Assembly (NCBI RefSeq): GCF_004801395.1 | Contig: NZ_SSOA01000001.1 | Span: 372,001-436,000 of the forward strand | Length of the DNA: 64,000 nt | Direction of reading: 5' to 3' | Origin: Gillisella terrae | GTDB taxonomy: Bacteria; Pseudomonadota; Alphaproteobacteria; Rhizobiales; Rhizobiaceae | In this document: one piece after another, positions 10,425 through 19,435 of the stretch | Layout of the letters: every line of letters begins with the position of its first letter | How positions within the stretch are numbered: the first letter of the stretch is position 1 | The notes under the pieces: generated by a model | Told to the model about the DNA's origin: nothing | Databases searched by the model: none | What the model saw: only the letters and a program-made list of their open reading frames with translations | Program-made: the position numbers and the translations under genes

Positions 10425-11528
10425 TTACTTCACAGACGCGCCGACAACCTTGTCCCAGCCTTCGGTGATCACCTTCTTATACTCGTCCTGCTGGGCGAGT
10501 GTTGGGAATACGGCCTGTTCATAGGCCTTCGGGTCAGGCAGCTTGGCCAGCACGTCGGCTGGAATCTTGCCGTTCTTGGCAAGATCGTTGAAGCGGATTG
10601 GGTGGCAATAGCCCTTCAACCAGCCAATCTGGCCTTCGTCAGAATAGAGATATTCCATCCACAGCTTGGCAGCGTTTGGATGCGGTGCGTAAGCCGAAAT
10701 GGCCTGTACATACACACCGGCAACTACGCCAGAGGCAGGAACGATAACGTCAACCGGAGGGTTGCCCTTCAGCGAGTCACGGCCAGCCAATGCATTATAG
10801 TCCCAACGCAGCATGATCGGGGTTGTGCCTTGTGCAAGCGTTGCAGGCTTGCCAACTACAGGAACGAAATTGCCCTTGGCATTCAACTCTTTAAAGAAGT
10901 TAAGACCAGCTTCGCCAGCCTTGGCGGCATCACCTTTCGCAGCAGACAGACCGGCTGCAAACACGGCAGAAATCGCCTGATTGGCTGTGCGCGGGTCACC
11001 GCCCAGAGCAACCATATTGGCATATTCTGGCTTCAACAGATCGGCCCAATCCTTTGGCGGATTCTTGACCAGATCCTTGTTCACTTCAAAGGCCATAACG
11101 CCGTAGTAGTCGCCATACCAATAGCCGTCAGCATCCTTGGCGGCGTCTGGAATGCTATCCCATGTGGAAACCTTGTAAGGCTGGATCAGTTTGTCGGCCT
11201 TGGCGGTTGGGCCAAAGGACAGGCCAACGTCAATCACGTCAGGAGCCTGATCGCCAGTGTTGCCTTTGTTGGCCTTGATGGCTTCAATTTCGTCGCCAGA
11301 GCCAGCGTCAGGGTTCAATTCATTGACCTTCAGGCCATATTTGGCCTTGAAGCCTTCGATCACACCACCATAGCCGCACCAGTCGTGGGGCAGGGCGATG
11401 GTTGTCAAGGTGCCTTCCTTTTTGGCAGCGGCGATCAACTCGGCGCTCGGCTCGGCGGCCGCAAAAGTGCTCGAAGCAATGACCATGGCGGTCGAGAGAG
11501 AAAGAATGCGGCGCAAACGGGTGTTCAC
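10425..11528 (-). CDS. Periplasmic substrate-binding protein of ABC importer
   Basis: 367 residues from a GTG start at 11528, which is preceded by AAGGAG with 7 bases of spacing. The longer frame to 11672 has no signal peptide at its head. From the GTG, the product begins with a basic stretch and a hydrophobic core ending STFAAAEP, a clear Sec signal peptide (about 25 residues). The mature part (AELIAAAKKEGTLTT, GYGGVIEGFKAKYG) is that of the extracellular binding-protein family that includes iron, spermidine, thiamine and aminoethylphosphonate binders. The ligand is not evident from sequence; GYWYGDYYGVMAFEVN and the DPRTANQ segment line the predicted cleft. It is the first gene of the operon. 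Confidence 0.88.
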   Translation of the reverse strand: MNTRLRRILSLSTAMVIASSTFAAAEPSAELIAAAKKEGTLTTIALPHDWCGYGGVIEGFKAKYGLKVNELNPDAGSGDEIEAIKANKGNTGDQAPDVIDVGLSFGPTAKADKLIQPYKVSTWDSIPDAAKDADGYWYGDYYGVMAFEVNKDLVKNPPKDWADLLKPEYANMVALGGDPRTANQAISAVFAAGLSAAKGDAAKAGEAGLNFFKELNAKGNFVPVVGKPATLAQGTTPIMLRWDYNALAGRDSLKGNPPVDVIVPASGVVAGVYVQAISAYAPHPNAAKLWMEYLYSDEGQIGWLKGYCHPIRFNDLAKNGKIPADVLAKLPDPKAYEQAVFPTLAQQDEYKKVITEGWDKVVGASVK

Positions 11529-12335
11529 TGGTGTTCTCCTTGGTTGTCTGCTGATAGCCGAGCAAGTCAATATGAGGCTGACATGATAGTTGTGTGACAG
11601 ATGCCCGCGGTTTCCACATGTGGAACACCCGGGATCACGTTTCTCAATTCCCCTCAGCCGTACGGGCATCAATGCGCGATGATCGAGCCCGGAATTAAAC
11701 TCTGCTGTTCCCTTATCCGGTCTTTGCCGGTTCGCCCTTGCGGGTTTGTGACAGCAAATAAGACGCCAGAGGGTGCGAGAGTCAATCTACCGCCATTCAA
11801 AAAGTGTCATATATCGCCAATTTAAAGCGCAATTCCCTGAAATTTATTTTTTAAATGTATGAAATTTATAAGGAATTTTTTTGATAGAGTGTTCTGGGCA
11901 TTTGTCATAATTGCACCATGCGGCTGGGATTCGCGCTTTGCATCGATTTTTATCATGTGGCGCGCCGTTTTTGGTCATCTGCCAAAAAACAGCGCAACGG
12001 CGCTATAGGTGCTCAATCATTTTATCGTGTTTTCCATAGAGATTGACAAAATCTCCGTGCAGGATTTCCATTCGGCATGTGAATTGCTTTCCAAGCAATG
12101 TGAGCAGCAGATATTTAAATTTATAGAGCTTCTGACCGAAAAGTGAGCACTGGTTTTCGGTGCAATACGCAGGCCCCGCACCATAGGATCGTGGTTCGGG
12201 TTTTTAGCGAAAAGCGGCGTTTCGCGCATTTGATCCGGGGAAACAGCGAGAGCGGGCACAGCGCTTATAACGGCAAAAGCCGATGAGCGCACAGGCAGAA
12301 GCTGCCGGGTTTATCCCGGCTAACAGGGGGTCACA
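11529..12335. other. Divergent intergenic region between the ABC operon and the amino-acid permease
   Basis: No convincing gene in 807 bases. It holds a perfect 14-bp palindrome (11612-11625), an AT-rich tract at 11820-11890 that may carry promoters, a GTTTTTGG/CCAAAAAAC inverted repeat near 11967-11990, and a stretch at 12130-12230 rich in short inverted segments (ACCGAAAAGTGAGCACTGGTTTTCGGT is nearly self-complementary) that resembles rhizobial intergenic palindromic repeats. A small GCCGGG/CCCGGC hairpin lies just before the permease ribosome-binding site. Confidence 0.5.
11612..11625. promoter_or_regulatory. Perfect 14-bp palindrome upstream of the binding-protein gene (candidate operator)
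   Basis: TTCCACATGTGGAA is perfectly self-complementary and lies 84 bases upstream of the binding-protein start, where a repressor or activator site would be expected. The regulator is unknown and no regulator gene is adjacent. Confidence 0.45.
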
Positions 12336-13907
12336 ATGGCCGATTACTCAGACGTTGATAAACAGGACGATCTGCATATTCTGCATTCCATGGGCTATGC
12401 TCAGGAACTTGAGCGGCGCATGAGTTCGTTCTCCAATTTCGCAATTTCATTTTCAATCATCTGCATTTTATCTGGCGGCATCAATTCGCTGGCGCAGGCA
12501 ACGTCTGGTGCGGGCGGGGCGGCTATTGGCATTGGCTGGCCGTTGGGCTGCGCCATTTCAGGCGTGTTTGCGCTGGGCATGGCGCAAATTGCCTCCGCCT
12601 ACCCAACAGCAGGCGGGCTTTATCACTGGGGCTCGATTTTAGGCAATCGCTTTACCGGCTGGGTGACCGCCTGGTTCAATCTGATTGGTCTGGTGACCGT
12701 GCTGGGGGCAATCAACGTTGGTACCTGGGGGTTCTTTGCAGGTTCGATTGCGCCCTGGTTTGGCATGAATGTTGATACCACAACGGCGGCTGGCTTTGCC
12801 AATCAGATCATTTTTGTCGGCGTCATCACAGCGCTGCAAGCATTGGTCAATCACCTTGGCATCAAGCTGACGGCGAAGCTGACCGATATGTCAGGCTATC
12901 TGATTTTCATCACTGCGATTGTGCTGACGGTGGTGTGCCTGTTTGGGGCCAAGTCCTGGGATTTCAGCCGCATCTGGACCTTTACCAATTATTCCGGCAC
13001 CCCGGAGGGCGATGCATCCGTGTGGCCGCACACCGGCAGCATGTGGTATATTTTTGCTCTCAGCCTGCTTTTGCCGATTTACACGATCACCGGTTATGAT
13101 GCTTCCGCCCACACATCTGAAGAAACTATCAAGGCGTCTGAATCCGTGCCAAAGGGCATGATTTCATCGGTGTTCTGGGCCTCCTTGTTTGGCTATATCA
13201 TGCTTTTGGCTTTCCTTTTGGCCATTCCAGATATGGATGAAGCCGCCAAGCAGGGCTGGAACGTGTTTTTCTGGACGCTCAACAGCGTGGCCAATCCGGT
13301 TATCGCCAATATCTTGTACCTTGCCATTTTCATCGCACAGTTGATTTGTGGTTTGGCGACGGTGACTTCTGTGTCGCGCATGATTTTTGCCTTCTCGCGG
13401 GATGGCGGCCTGCCCATGTCCAAGGCGCTCTCAAGCGTCAGTGCCAAGTTCCGCACACCGGCCATCGCCATTTGGGTTGGCTCCGTGGCTTCGGTGCTGT
13501 TTGTCTGGGGTGCCTCGCTGGTCACCATTGGTGGCGCGTCGGCCTATACCATTGTGGTGTCCTGCACCGTCATTTTCCTGTTCCTGTCCTTTGCCATTCC
13601 GATTGTGCTCGGCATGAAGGCAATCGGCACCGCAAAATGGCCGAAAATGGGTCCATGGAACATGGGTATCGGCACTTACAAGCTGGTGGGTTGCCTGGTT
13701 ATTCTGGCCATGGTTGCTATTTTCATCATTGGTGTGCAGCCGCCAAACCAATGGGCGATGTATATCACGGTTGGTTTTCTGGGGCTGACAGCGGTGATCT
13801 GGGTGTTGTTTGAGCAGCGCCGTTTTAAAGGCCCACCGATTGGTGATGAAGTCATCAAGCGCCAGAGAGAAATTGCCGCCGCAGAAAAAGCGATTGGCGA
13901 TGTCTGA
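12336..13907 (+). CDS. APC-family amino-acid permease
   Basis: 523 residues with about 12 hydrophobic segments. It carries the amino acid-polyamine-organocation pattern: FSNFAISFSIICILSGGINS at helix 1, GLYHWGSILGN at helix 3, TGYDASAHTSEET between helices 6 and 7 (conserved in the GABA/choline-type permease branch) and SRMIFAFSRDGGLP. The N-terminal cytoplasmic head (HSMGYAQELERRMS) is also typical of this branch. Likely substrates are amino acids or GABA-like amines taken up with protons. The ATG follows AACAGGGGGTCACA. It is divergent from the ABC operon and followed by its own terminator. Confidence 0.9.
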   Translation: MADYSDVDKQDDLHILHSMGYAQELERRMSSFSNFAISFSIICILSGGINSLAQATSGAGGAAIGIGWPLGCAISGVFALGMAQIASAYPTAGGLYHWGSILGNRFTGWVTAWFNLIGLVTVLGAINVGTWGFFAGSIAPWFGMNVDTTTAAGFANQIIFVGVITALQALVNHLGIKLTAKLTDMSGYLIFITAIVLTVVCLFGAKSWDFSRIWTFTNYSGTPEGDASVWPHTGSMWYIFALSLLLPIYTITGYDASAHTSEETIKASESVPKGMISSVFWASLFGYIMLLAFLLAIPDMDEAAKQGWNVFFWTLNSVANPVIANILYLAIFIAQLICGLATVTSVSRMIFAFSRDGGLPMSKALSSVSAKFRTPAIAIWVGSVASVLFVWGASLVTIGGASAYTIVVSCTVIFLFLSFAIPIVLGMKAIGTAKWPKMGPWNMGIGTYKLVGCLVILAMVAIFIIGVQPPNQWAMYITVGFLGLTAVIWVLFEQRRFKGPPIGDEVIKRQREIAAAEKAIGDV

Positions 13908-13932
13908 CAGATTGTCGGCAAGATGATGAGAG

Positions 13933-13963
13933 GCCGCGCAAATGTGCGGCTTTTCAGTTTTTT
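13933..13963 (+). terminator. Rho-independent terminator after the amino-acid permease gene
   Basis: GCCGCGC-AAAT-GTGCGGC forms a 7-bp stem (one G-T pair) followed by TTTTCAGTTTTTT, 25 bases past the permease stop. Confidence 0.8.
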
Positions 13964-14131
13964 GGGTGAAGCGCCCGATTTTCATCAATTCATTAGCATT
14001 TATTTATTCTGCACCAACTAACTTTATGATTGCAGGCTTGGAGGAGGCTGCACAATTGTGAGGTTGGTTGCGCCTTGAGTGGCCTGCCTCTCGATTGCGT
14101 TTTTCATCGCCGGACGTGAGGAGTGACCGCC

Positions 14132-15277
14132 ATGAAGATCGTTGCCAATTGGAACTACCCCACAGACATTCGGGTTGGACGCGGGCGGGTTGAAGAGCTT
14201 GCCGATGCTTGCCGATCGCTTGGAATATCCAATCCGCTGTTGGTCACAGATCGCGGCCTCGCGAATATGGCCATCACCCGAGCCGCGCGCGAAACCTTGA
14301 GCGATGGCGGCCTGAGCCACGTGTTGTTCGCCGATGTTGATCCAAACCCGAATGAGCTTAATCTGGAAGCAGGCATAGCGGCTTTTCGCAATGGTGACCA
14401 TGATGGTGTGATCGCCTTTGGCGGTGGCTCCGGCATTGATCTTGGCAAGTGCATTGCGCTGATGGTGGGGCAGACCCGTCCGGTCTGGGATTTTACCGAG
14501 AGTGACGATGGCTGGAAACAAGCCGATGCGGATGCGATCGTGCCGATCATATCGGTGCCGACCACGGCGGGAACCGGCGCAGAAGTTCGGCGCTCAAGCA
14601 TGATCACCAACAGCGTCACCCATGGAAAAACCGCTATTTTTCATCCCAAACTTATGCCGTCTGTGGTGATCTGCGATCCGGAATTGACCGTGGGCATGCC
14701 CAAATCCATCACGGCCGGCACCGGCATGGTGGCCTTCTCCCATTGCCTTGAGGCCTATTGCTCGCCGGTTTATCACCCCATGGGGCAGGGCATTGCCATT
14801 GAAGGCATGCGGCTGGTGAAGGAATATTTGCCAAGGGCCTATCGTGATTCCATGGATCTGGAAGCGCGTCTCAACATGATGTCAGCAGGCATTATGGGAG
14901 CCATTGCCATTCAGAAGGGCCTGGGGGCCATTCACGTCCTGTCGCACCAAATTGGGGCAATGTATAACACCCATCACGGTACCACAAATGCGGTGCTGAT
15001 GCCGATGGTGCTGCGCTTTAATCAAAAAGCGGTGGAGCGCAAAATCGAAAAACTCGCCGGTTATCTTGAAATCCCCGGCGGCTTCGAAGGGTTTCACGGG
15101 TTTTTGCTGGCGTTTCGTGCTGACCTCGCCATTCCGCAAAGCTTAAGTGAAATGAGCATTTCCAACGACCACCTCGAAGACATCGCCGCACAAGCCATGG
15201 CAAACCCGATGGCGGCGGGCAATCCGGTCAAGCTCACATTGGACAATACGATTGAACTGCTGGAGAGCTGCTTCTGA
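14132..15277 (+). CDS. Iron-containing-type alcohol dehydrogenase with altered metal site
   Basis: 381 residues from the ATG at 14132, preceded by GAGGAG; an in-frame GTG at 14123 sits on that site. The family pattern is clear: GGGSGIDLGK binds the nucleotide pyrophosphate, VPTTAGTGAEV follows, and HHGTTNAV ends the metal domain. Three of the four usual metal ligands are present (His204, His268, His282 by alignment to FucO-type enzymes). The first, normally Asp in GMDA, is Val200 (GMVAFSHCLEAY, codon GTG at 14729-14731). Other usually conserved spots also differ, such as AEVRRSS. The substrate is probably an alcohol, aldehyde or semialdehyde with NAD(P), but activity may be lost or metal-independent. 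Confidence 0.85.
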   Translation: MKIVANWNYPTDIRVGRGRVEELADACRSLGISNPLLVTDRGLANMAITRAARETLSDGGLSHVLFADVDPNPNELNLEAGIAAFRNGDHDGVIAFGGGSGIDLGKCIALMVGQTRPVWDFTESDDGWKQADADAIVPIISVPTTAGTGAEVRRSSMITNSVTHGKTAIFHPKLMPSVVICDPELTVGMPKSITAGTGMVAFSHCLEAYCSPVYHPMGQGIAIEGMRLVKEYLPRAYRDSMDLEARLNMMSAGIMGAIAIQKGLGAIHVLSHQIGAMYNTHHGTTNAVLMPMVLRFNQKAVERKIEKLAGYLEIPGGFEGFHGFLLAFRADLAIPQSLSEMSISNDHLEDIAAQAMANPMAAGNPVKLTLDNTIELLESCF

Positions 15278-15442
15278 GCAGCTTTGCACCGCCGCTTTCA
15301 ACTTTGCACGAAGTGTCTGTTTTTCTGCGCCTATATAGTGTGTTTCCGATTTATTAACCAATTTTAGTAATGATGCATTAACACCATGCAAACGGGTGCC
15401 AGAACGAGCGATGAGTGGCTCAGACATTGCATCGAGGATATT

Positions 15443-16159
15443 ATGCCAGTCATCTCATTTGCCAACGCCAAAGGCGGAGCCGGAAAAACCACAGCGGCTC
15501 TTCTCTTGTCGACTGAACTCGCCCAGCAGGGCTATCGCGTCTGTGTTTTGGATGCCGATCCGCAGCGCTGGATTACCCAATGGGCCGAATGCGCAGGCCA
15601 ACATCCCAATATCGAGGTTATTTCAGAAGTTTCCATCGGCTCGCTGCATTGTCATATCCGCGAAGGCCGCAAAAGTGCAGATTACGTCATTATTGATCTG
15701 GCCGGTGCGCGTGACGCATTGGTCACCATGGCCATTGGCCTTTCAGATCACGTGATGATTCCGGTGCAAGGCTGCGCCATGGATGCCAAGGGTGCGGCGC
15801 AAATTCTGGATTTGATTGAGCAGATGCGGATTGCTGGCAATCTGGTTATTCCGCATTCAGTGGTGCTGACGCGGGTGGCCTCCATGGTTACCACCAAAAC
15901 ATTGCTGGCCATCAAGGGCATTCTCGCCCAGCGCGGGGTCAATATCGTCAACACACCCATTGCCGAGCGCACGGCGTTTCGCGATATTTTCGAAACCGGC
16001 GCGTCGCTTTACACGATGGATCCACAGAAAGTGAGCAATCTCGATAAGGCCAGAGAGAACTCCAAGGCGTTTACCGCCGAGGTTCTGCGGCTTATGCCAG
16101 CACGGGTGGTGCGCTCCGCCCGGCCAAGGCTTTTGCGCATGGTAAGCAACGCGGCCTGA
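15443..16159 (+). CDS. ParA/MinD-family ATPase, orphan (VirC1-like)
   Basis: About 238 residues from the ATG at 15443 (MPVISFANAKGGAGKTT), which follows CGAGGAT. The frame is open back to 15386 without conserved sequence. The deviant Walker A motif KGGAGKTT, the DADPQ switch and YVIIDLAGARD define the ParA/Soj group; the size and the TQWAE segment resemble the chromosomal VirC1-like proteins of rhizobia. ParA ATPases position DNA or protein complexes by ATP-dependent binding to the nucleoid. There is no parB gene or parS-like repeat beside it, so it is unlikely to be the chromosome partition protein. Confidence 0.85.
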   Translation: MPVISFANAKGGAGKTTAALLLSTELAQQGYRVCVLDADPQRWITQWAECAGQHPNIEVISEVSIGSLHCHIREGRKSADYVIIDLAGARDALVTMAIGLSDHVMIPVQGCAMDAKGAAQILDLIEQMRIAGNLVIPHSVVLTRVASMVTTKTLLAIKGILAQRGVNIVNTPIAERTAFRDIFETGASLYTMDPQKVSNLDKARENSKAFTAEVLRLMPARVVRSARPRLLRMVSNAA

Positions 16160-16179
16160 GCCGCAAACAGGCGAGTATT

Positions 16180-16211
16180 TGGGTGAGCCTGTTAAACAAC
16201 CGGCTCACCTC
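16180..16211. terminator. Hairpin between convergent ParA-like and L,D-transpeptidase genes
   Basis: GGTGAGCC and GGCTCACC pair as a perfect 8-bp stem around a 12-base loop, lying between two converging genes. No good T-run follows on either strand, so termination is inferred from position. Confidence 0.45.
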
Positions 16212-16228
16212 CTTAACCTAAAAAGCCA

Positions 16229-17635
16229 TCAATCAACAAATTCCACTGTCACGCCGGGCTGCACCATTTTGGCAAGCTCTGTTGCATCCCAATTGGTCAA
16301 GCGCACGCAGCCATGGCTTTGGGTGCGGCCAATCTTGGAGGGATCGGGCGTGCCGTGGATGCCATAGGTTGGCTTGGACAGTGCAATCCACACTGTTCCA
16401 ACCGGACCATTGGGCCCCGGCGGAATATTCAGCACTTTATCATTACCGCCCTGCTGAAAATTGATCTTGGGATTATAGGTATAGCCCGGATTGAACGCGA
16501 CGCGCTGCACTGTCACGGTTCCCGACGGAGACGGCGTATCGCTGGAGCCAATGCTGGCGGGGTAGGCGGCAATCAACTGGCCATCCTGCCCATAGGCAAA
16601 CACCTGTTTGCGGCCCTTGTCGGCCACAATGCGGGCAACCTTGCCGCTTTGCCCCGATCCGACATTGACCACTTTAACGGTGCTGCCCGGCACGGTGAAA
16701 TCCACACCGGGATTGATGGCCTTGAGATAATCCTCATCCATATGGAATTTCTCGGCCAGCATTTCGGTGGTTGAGGTGTAGCCCAAGGATTGCATGGCAG
16801 CCTTTTGGCTGTAATCGGTCGGAATCTCTGCCACATAGGGGCCAGCAGCATCGGCTGCTGTGATGGTATAGGTCTTGAACGGCAGGCCGCCGTCGAGCTG
16901 AAGACGATCCATGATCGCCTCAGTGTTTTTAGGATCAAGCTTTTCGCCGGTTTTCTGCTCCCAGGCTTGTAGTGCCTTTTCGACATTTTGGCCCATGCGA
17001 CCGTCAATGGCACCCGGCGAAAAGCCCTCGCGATCCAGAAAAACCTGAAGCGCGGTTATCTCTGGTGTTGCCTTGCTGCTGCCAGAAAATGACGGTGCAG
17101 AATAAGACGGCTTGCGCGGCATATTGCCATTCATGGTGCCCATGGATGGGTCGTTGTTGCCGTTTTGCGGATAGGGTTGATCGAGCGAGCCGCGCTCGAC
17201 GTATCCTTCATCAGGAATGCCGCCAGTTACGAAATTATCATCATCCGAGCCGCCACCGGACGGGGCTGGCGGATAATAATCATTAGGATAACGCGCCCGG
17301 TTTGGCCGTCCATACACCACATCGGCAGGCATTTCCGTGGCAACCACATTGCCGAAACTGTCGATCAAAACCGTGCGGCCCATGCGGTCGCGGCTGATCA
17401 TCACCGAGCCGCGCTCAGGCACATATTGCAGCACTTCACCCGACGGGGTGATCAGCACGGTTTCCGGGCGCTGGTTATAATAGGGGCTGCGGGCCAACGC
17501 AGATCCGCTGGCGCTGGCAAGCAGCGCCGCGATGATAAAACCAGTTTTCCAAAACGATTGCACAGGCCAAAACGATTGCACAGGGTGGTCTTTCCGGTTG
17601 AAGTCAGGGTGTTTCATGGCGTCAAGAATGGGCAT
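16229..17635 (-). CDS. L,D-transpeptidase (YkuD/ErfK) with peptidoglycan-binding domain
   Basis: 468 residues. The N-terminal region has a hydrophobic export segment (GFIIAALLASASGSALA), then a Pro/Gly/Asn-rich stretch. A peptidoglycan-binding-type repeat lies at about residues 190-240 (ALQVFLDREGFSPGAIDGRMG). The C-terminal YkuD domain holds the catalytic motif HGTPDPSKIGRTQSHGCVRLTN with its Cys. The enzyme works in the periplasm, making 3-3 cross-links or attaching proteins to peptidoglycan; in Rhizobiales these enzymes support polar growth. Just before the export segment, six codons are tandemly duplicated (PVQSFW twice). The start at 17635 is an ATG; MKHPDF, six residues on, is an alternative. 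Confidence 0.88.
   Translation of the reverse strand: MPILDAMKHPDFNRKDHPVQSFWPVQSFWKTGFIIAALLASASGSALARSPYYNQRPETVLITPSGEVLQYVPERGSVMISRDRMGRTVLIDSFGNVVATEMPADVVYGRPNRARYPNDYYPPAPSGGGSDDDNFVTGGIPDEGYVERGSLDQPYPQNGNNDPSMGTMNGNMPRKPSYSAPSFSGSSKATPEITALQVFLDREGFSPGAIDGRMGQNVEKALQAWEQKTGEKLDPKNTEAIMDRLQLDGGLPFKTYTITAADAAGPYVAEIPTDYSQKAAMQSLGYTSTTEMLAEKFHMDEDYLKAINPGVDFTVPGSTVKVVNVGSGQSGKVARIVADKGRKQVFAYGQDGQLIAAYPASIGSSDTPSPSGTVTVQRVAFNPGYTYNPKINFQQGGNDKVLNIPPGPNGPVGTVWIALSKPTYGIHGTPDPSKIGRTQSHGCVRLTNWDATELAKMVQPGVTVEFVD
17556..17591 (-). repeat. 18-bp tandem duplication inside the L,D-transpeptidase gene
   Basis: CCAAAACGATTGCACAGG occurs twice back to back with no mismatch. It adds six residues (PVQSFW) just ahead of the signal-anchor segment and keeps the frame. 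Exact identity suggests a recent slippage event. Confidence 0.85.
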
Positions 17636-17821
17636 GACTTGTTCGGTGCATGTCTCACCCTTTTATAGGTAGTGCTATGACAAGCAAATTTTGACCCTAA
17701 TGTGGAAAAATTTATATTTGGTGAAAAAATAGTTAAAATGCCGAATTTCAAGGGTTTTTATGCGCTGGATCTATGGCTTTGTCTGGCATAAAAACGACGA
17801 AACTCGATGGAGGAGCGAATC

Positions 17822-18640
17822 GTGAAACTGTTTGCCAAAACTGGACCTGTTGTTGAGCTTGACGAGGGCTCGGTTCTTGATATTCGCAGCCTCACCGTGA
17901 ACGGTGTCGATCTGGCACCGGGCCGGGCCATTCCTGATGATGGTGATCCACGCATCGATCATTCGCTTGAAGGGTTTATGTTCACCTGTGGACCAGATCA
18001 CATTCGCCATCCAGAGCCGCTTGCCGATGGTTCGGGTCGCTACCCGTTGCATGGTTCATTCTCGTCCCATCCGGCCAAAATGATCGAGGCCAGCGAGACG
18101 GAATGCACCGCTGAGATTGCAGTTTTTCACGCTGATGGTGGTCAATCGCGGCTGACGCGCAACTGGCGGATTGATGCCGAGACCGGCACGGTTTTTCTGT
18201 CTGATCGGCTGACCAATACCGGCGATGCTGCGTTTCCCGCGATGCTGATGTATCACATGAACATTGCCGCCAAGCTGTTTGACGATGCCGTGCGGCTGGA
18301 AGGCGACATGCTGGCGGGCGGCGGCTTTGGCTGGCGCTTTGGCGAGGAGCCGGGTGGGGTGTTCTGTGTGTCCGCAACGGCGGGCGGTGATGGCTGGGCC
18401 GAGATGCGGCTGGGGCCAATCGCTTCGATTGGTGGGTTGACGCTGACCGTGCGGTTTGACACGCAAACCCTGCCGCATCTGCAGATCTGGCGAAACCAGC
18501 AGGCACCCGCAAATGTCTTGGGCATTGAGCCGGTGTCGCATCGGTGGATTGGCCGGCAAGAGCTGGCAGATGCGGGCGAGCTGGATATGCTGGCGCCGGG
18601 CGAAAGTCGGCAGTATCAGCTGTCATTTTCCTTTGCGTAA
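17822..18640 (+). CDS. DUF4432/aldose-1-epimerase-like protein
   Basis: 272 residues from the GTG at 17822, which I prefer because GGAGGAG lies 6 bases before it; the ATG at 17807 overlaps that site. The galactose-mutarotase fold is suggested by HPEPLADGSGRYPLHGSFSS near residue 55, the LSDRLTNTGDAAFPAMLMYHMN strand-histidine region and IEPVSHRWIG near the C-terminus, where epimerase-like proteins have conserved H and E residues. Such proteins interconvert sugar anomers or bind sugars; the substrate is unknown. No sugar transporter or kinase is adjacent. Confidence 0.7.
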   Translation: MKLFAKTGPVVELDEGSVLDIRSLTVNGVDLAPGRAIPDDGDPRIDHSLEGFMFTCGPDHIRHPEPLADGSGRYPLHGSFSSHPAKMIEASETECTAEIAVFHADGGQSRLTRNWRIDAETGTVFLSDRLTNTGDAAFPAMLMYHMNIAAKLFDDAVRLEGDMLAGGGFGWRFGEEPGGVFCVSATAGGDGWAEMRLGPIASIGGLTLTVRFDTQTLPHLQIWRNQQAPANVLGIEPVSHRWIGRQELADAGELDMLAPGESRQYQLSFSFA

Positions 18641-18701
18641 CGTTGACGCAATCACGCCTGCGTCGTAGATGTTTGCGCGAAATTGATGAGAGGATATGCT
18701 G

Positions 18702-19037
18702 ATGAACATCAGACCAATCAATGAGGAATATTCGGTCAGCGGCCAGATTCAGGTTGCTGATCTGGATGAGATCAAGGCACTCGGGTTTAAATCCATTGTC
18801 TGCCACCGCCCTGATGGCGAAGAGGCCGGACAGCCATCCTTTGCTGCCATTGCAGCCCGCGCCAGCGAGCTTGGTCTGGCCATCAAGCATATTCCGGTTG
18901 GTCCCATGGGCGTGACACCCGATGCCGTCGCGGCCATGGTGGACGCACTCGACGATTTTGAACGTCCAATGCTCGGCTATTGTCGCTCAGGTGCGCGCTC
19001 GACGGCCACCTATGAGCACAGCCTGCGTCAGCGTTAA
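18702..19037 (+). CDS. TIGR01244-family (BLH/DUF442) phosphatase-like sulfur-transferase protein
   Basis: 111 residues from the ATG at 18702, which lies 8 bases after GAGAGGAT; the ATG at 18696 is too close to that site. The opening RPINEEYSVSGQI and the end motif GYCRSGARS (active-site Cys with a phosphate-loop Arg) are those of the small Blh/DUF442 family. Its members resemble dual-specificity phosphatases and are often fused to a persulfide dioxygenase-type metallo-hydrolase in sulfide metabolism. Here the domain stands alone. The protein ends about 10 residues after the Cys loop. Confidence 0.82.
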   Translation: MNIRPINEEYSVSGQIQVADLDEIKALGFKSIVCHRPDGEEAGQPSFAAIAARASELGLAIKHIPVGPMGVTPDAVAAMVDALDDFERPMLGYCRSGARSTATYEHSLRQR

Positions 19038-19072
19038 GCAACTTTTTCCATTTCAAACCCTAGGAGATTTCC

Positions 19073-19414
19073 ATGTCCATCAAGCGTATCGAGCCCGGCA
19101 AGCGTATGAGCGGTGCTGTTGTTCACGGCAACACTGTTTACCTGGCCGGTCAGGTTGGCGAAGGCGGCAGCGTCACCGAGCAATCCAAGTCGGCTCTGGC
19201 TGAAGTTGATCGTCTGCTGGCTGCTGCTGGTTCCGACAAGTCGAAGATCCTGCAAACCATCATCTACCTCTCTGACATGTCGACCTTTGGCGAAATGAAC
19301 GCTGTTTGGGAAAGCTGGATCGACCCTGCCAACCCTCCAGCCCGCGCCACCAGCGAAGCCGCTTTGGCAACACCAGATTACAAGGTTGAGTTTATCGTGA
19401 CGGCTGCGATCTAA
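19073..19414 (+). CDS. RidA/YjgF-family protein
   Basis: 113 residues covering the whole family: RIEPGKRMSGAVVHGNTVYLAGQVG at the start, ILQTIIYLSDMSTFGEMN in the middle and PPARATSEAAL near the end, where the Arg is the family's active-site residue. RidA proteins hydrolyse reactive enamine/imine intermediates released by PLP enzymes. This sequence looks like a Rid subgroup rather than classical RidA. AGGAG lies 7 bases before the ATG. Its codon choice is more biased towards C-ending codons than its neighbours (ATC, AAG, GGC), suggesting high expression. It ends in a strong terminator. Confidence 0.85.
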   Translation: MSIKRIEPGKRMSGAVVHGNTVYLAGQVGEGGSVTEQSKSALAEVDRLLAAAGSDKSKILQTIIYLSDMSTFGEMNAVWESWIDPANPPARATSEAALATPDYKVEFIVTAAI

Positions 19415-19435
19415 GCCTTTGCGATCTTGAATCGG

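Noticed and set aside
9387-11597. Plus-strand open frame of 736 codons opposite the ABC operon
   Set aside because: It is antisense to three clear transporter genes and has low-complexity composition (many Q, N, G, H) with no family pattern; a shadow of high-GC coding bias.
12017-12292. Minus-strand ORF of 91 codons in the divergent gap
   Set aside because: No ribosome-binding site, no recognisable domain, and it runs through repeat-like palindromes.
15386-15442. 19-codon N-terminal extension of the ParA-like ATPase
   Set aside because: ParA proteins begin directly before the Walker A loop as at 15443; the extension has no conserved residues.
15443-16159. Chromosome or plasmid partition locus
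   Set aside because: Only the ParA-like ATPase is present; no parB gene or parS-like 16-bp palindrome cluster lies beside it.
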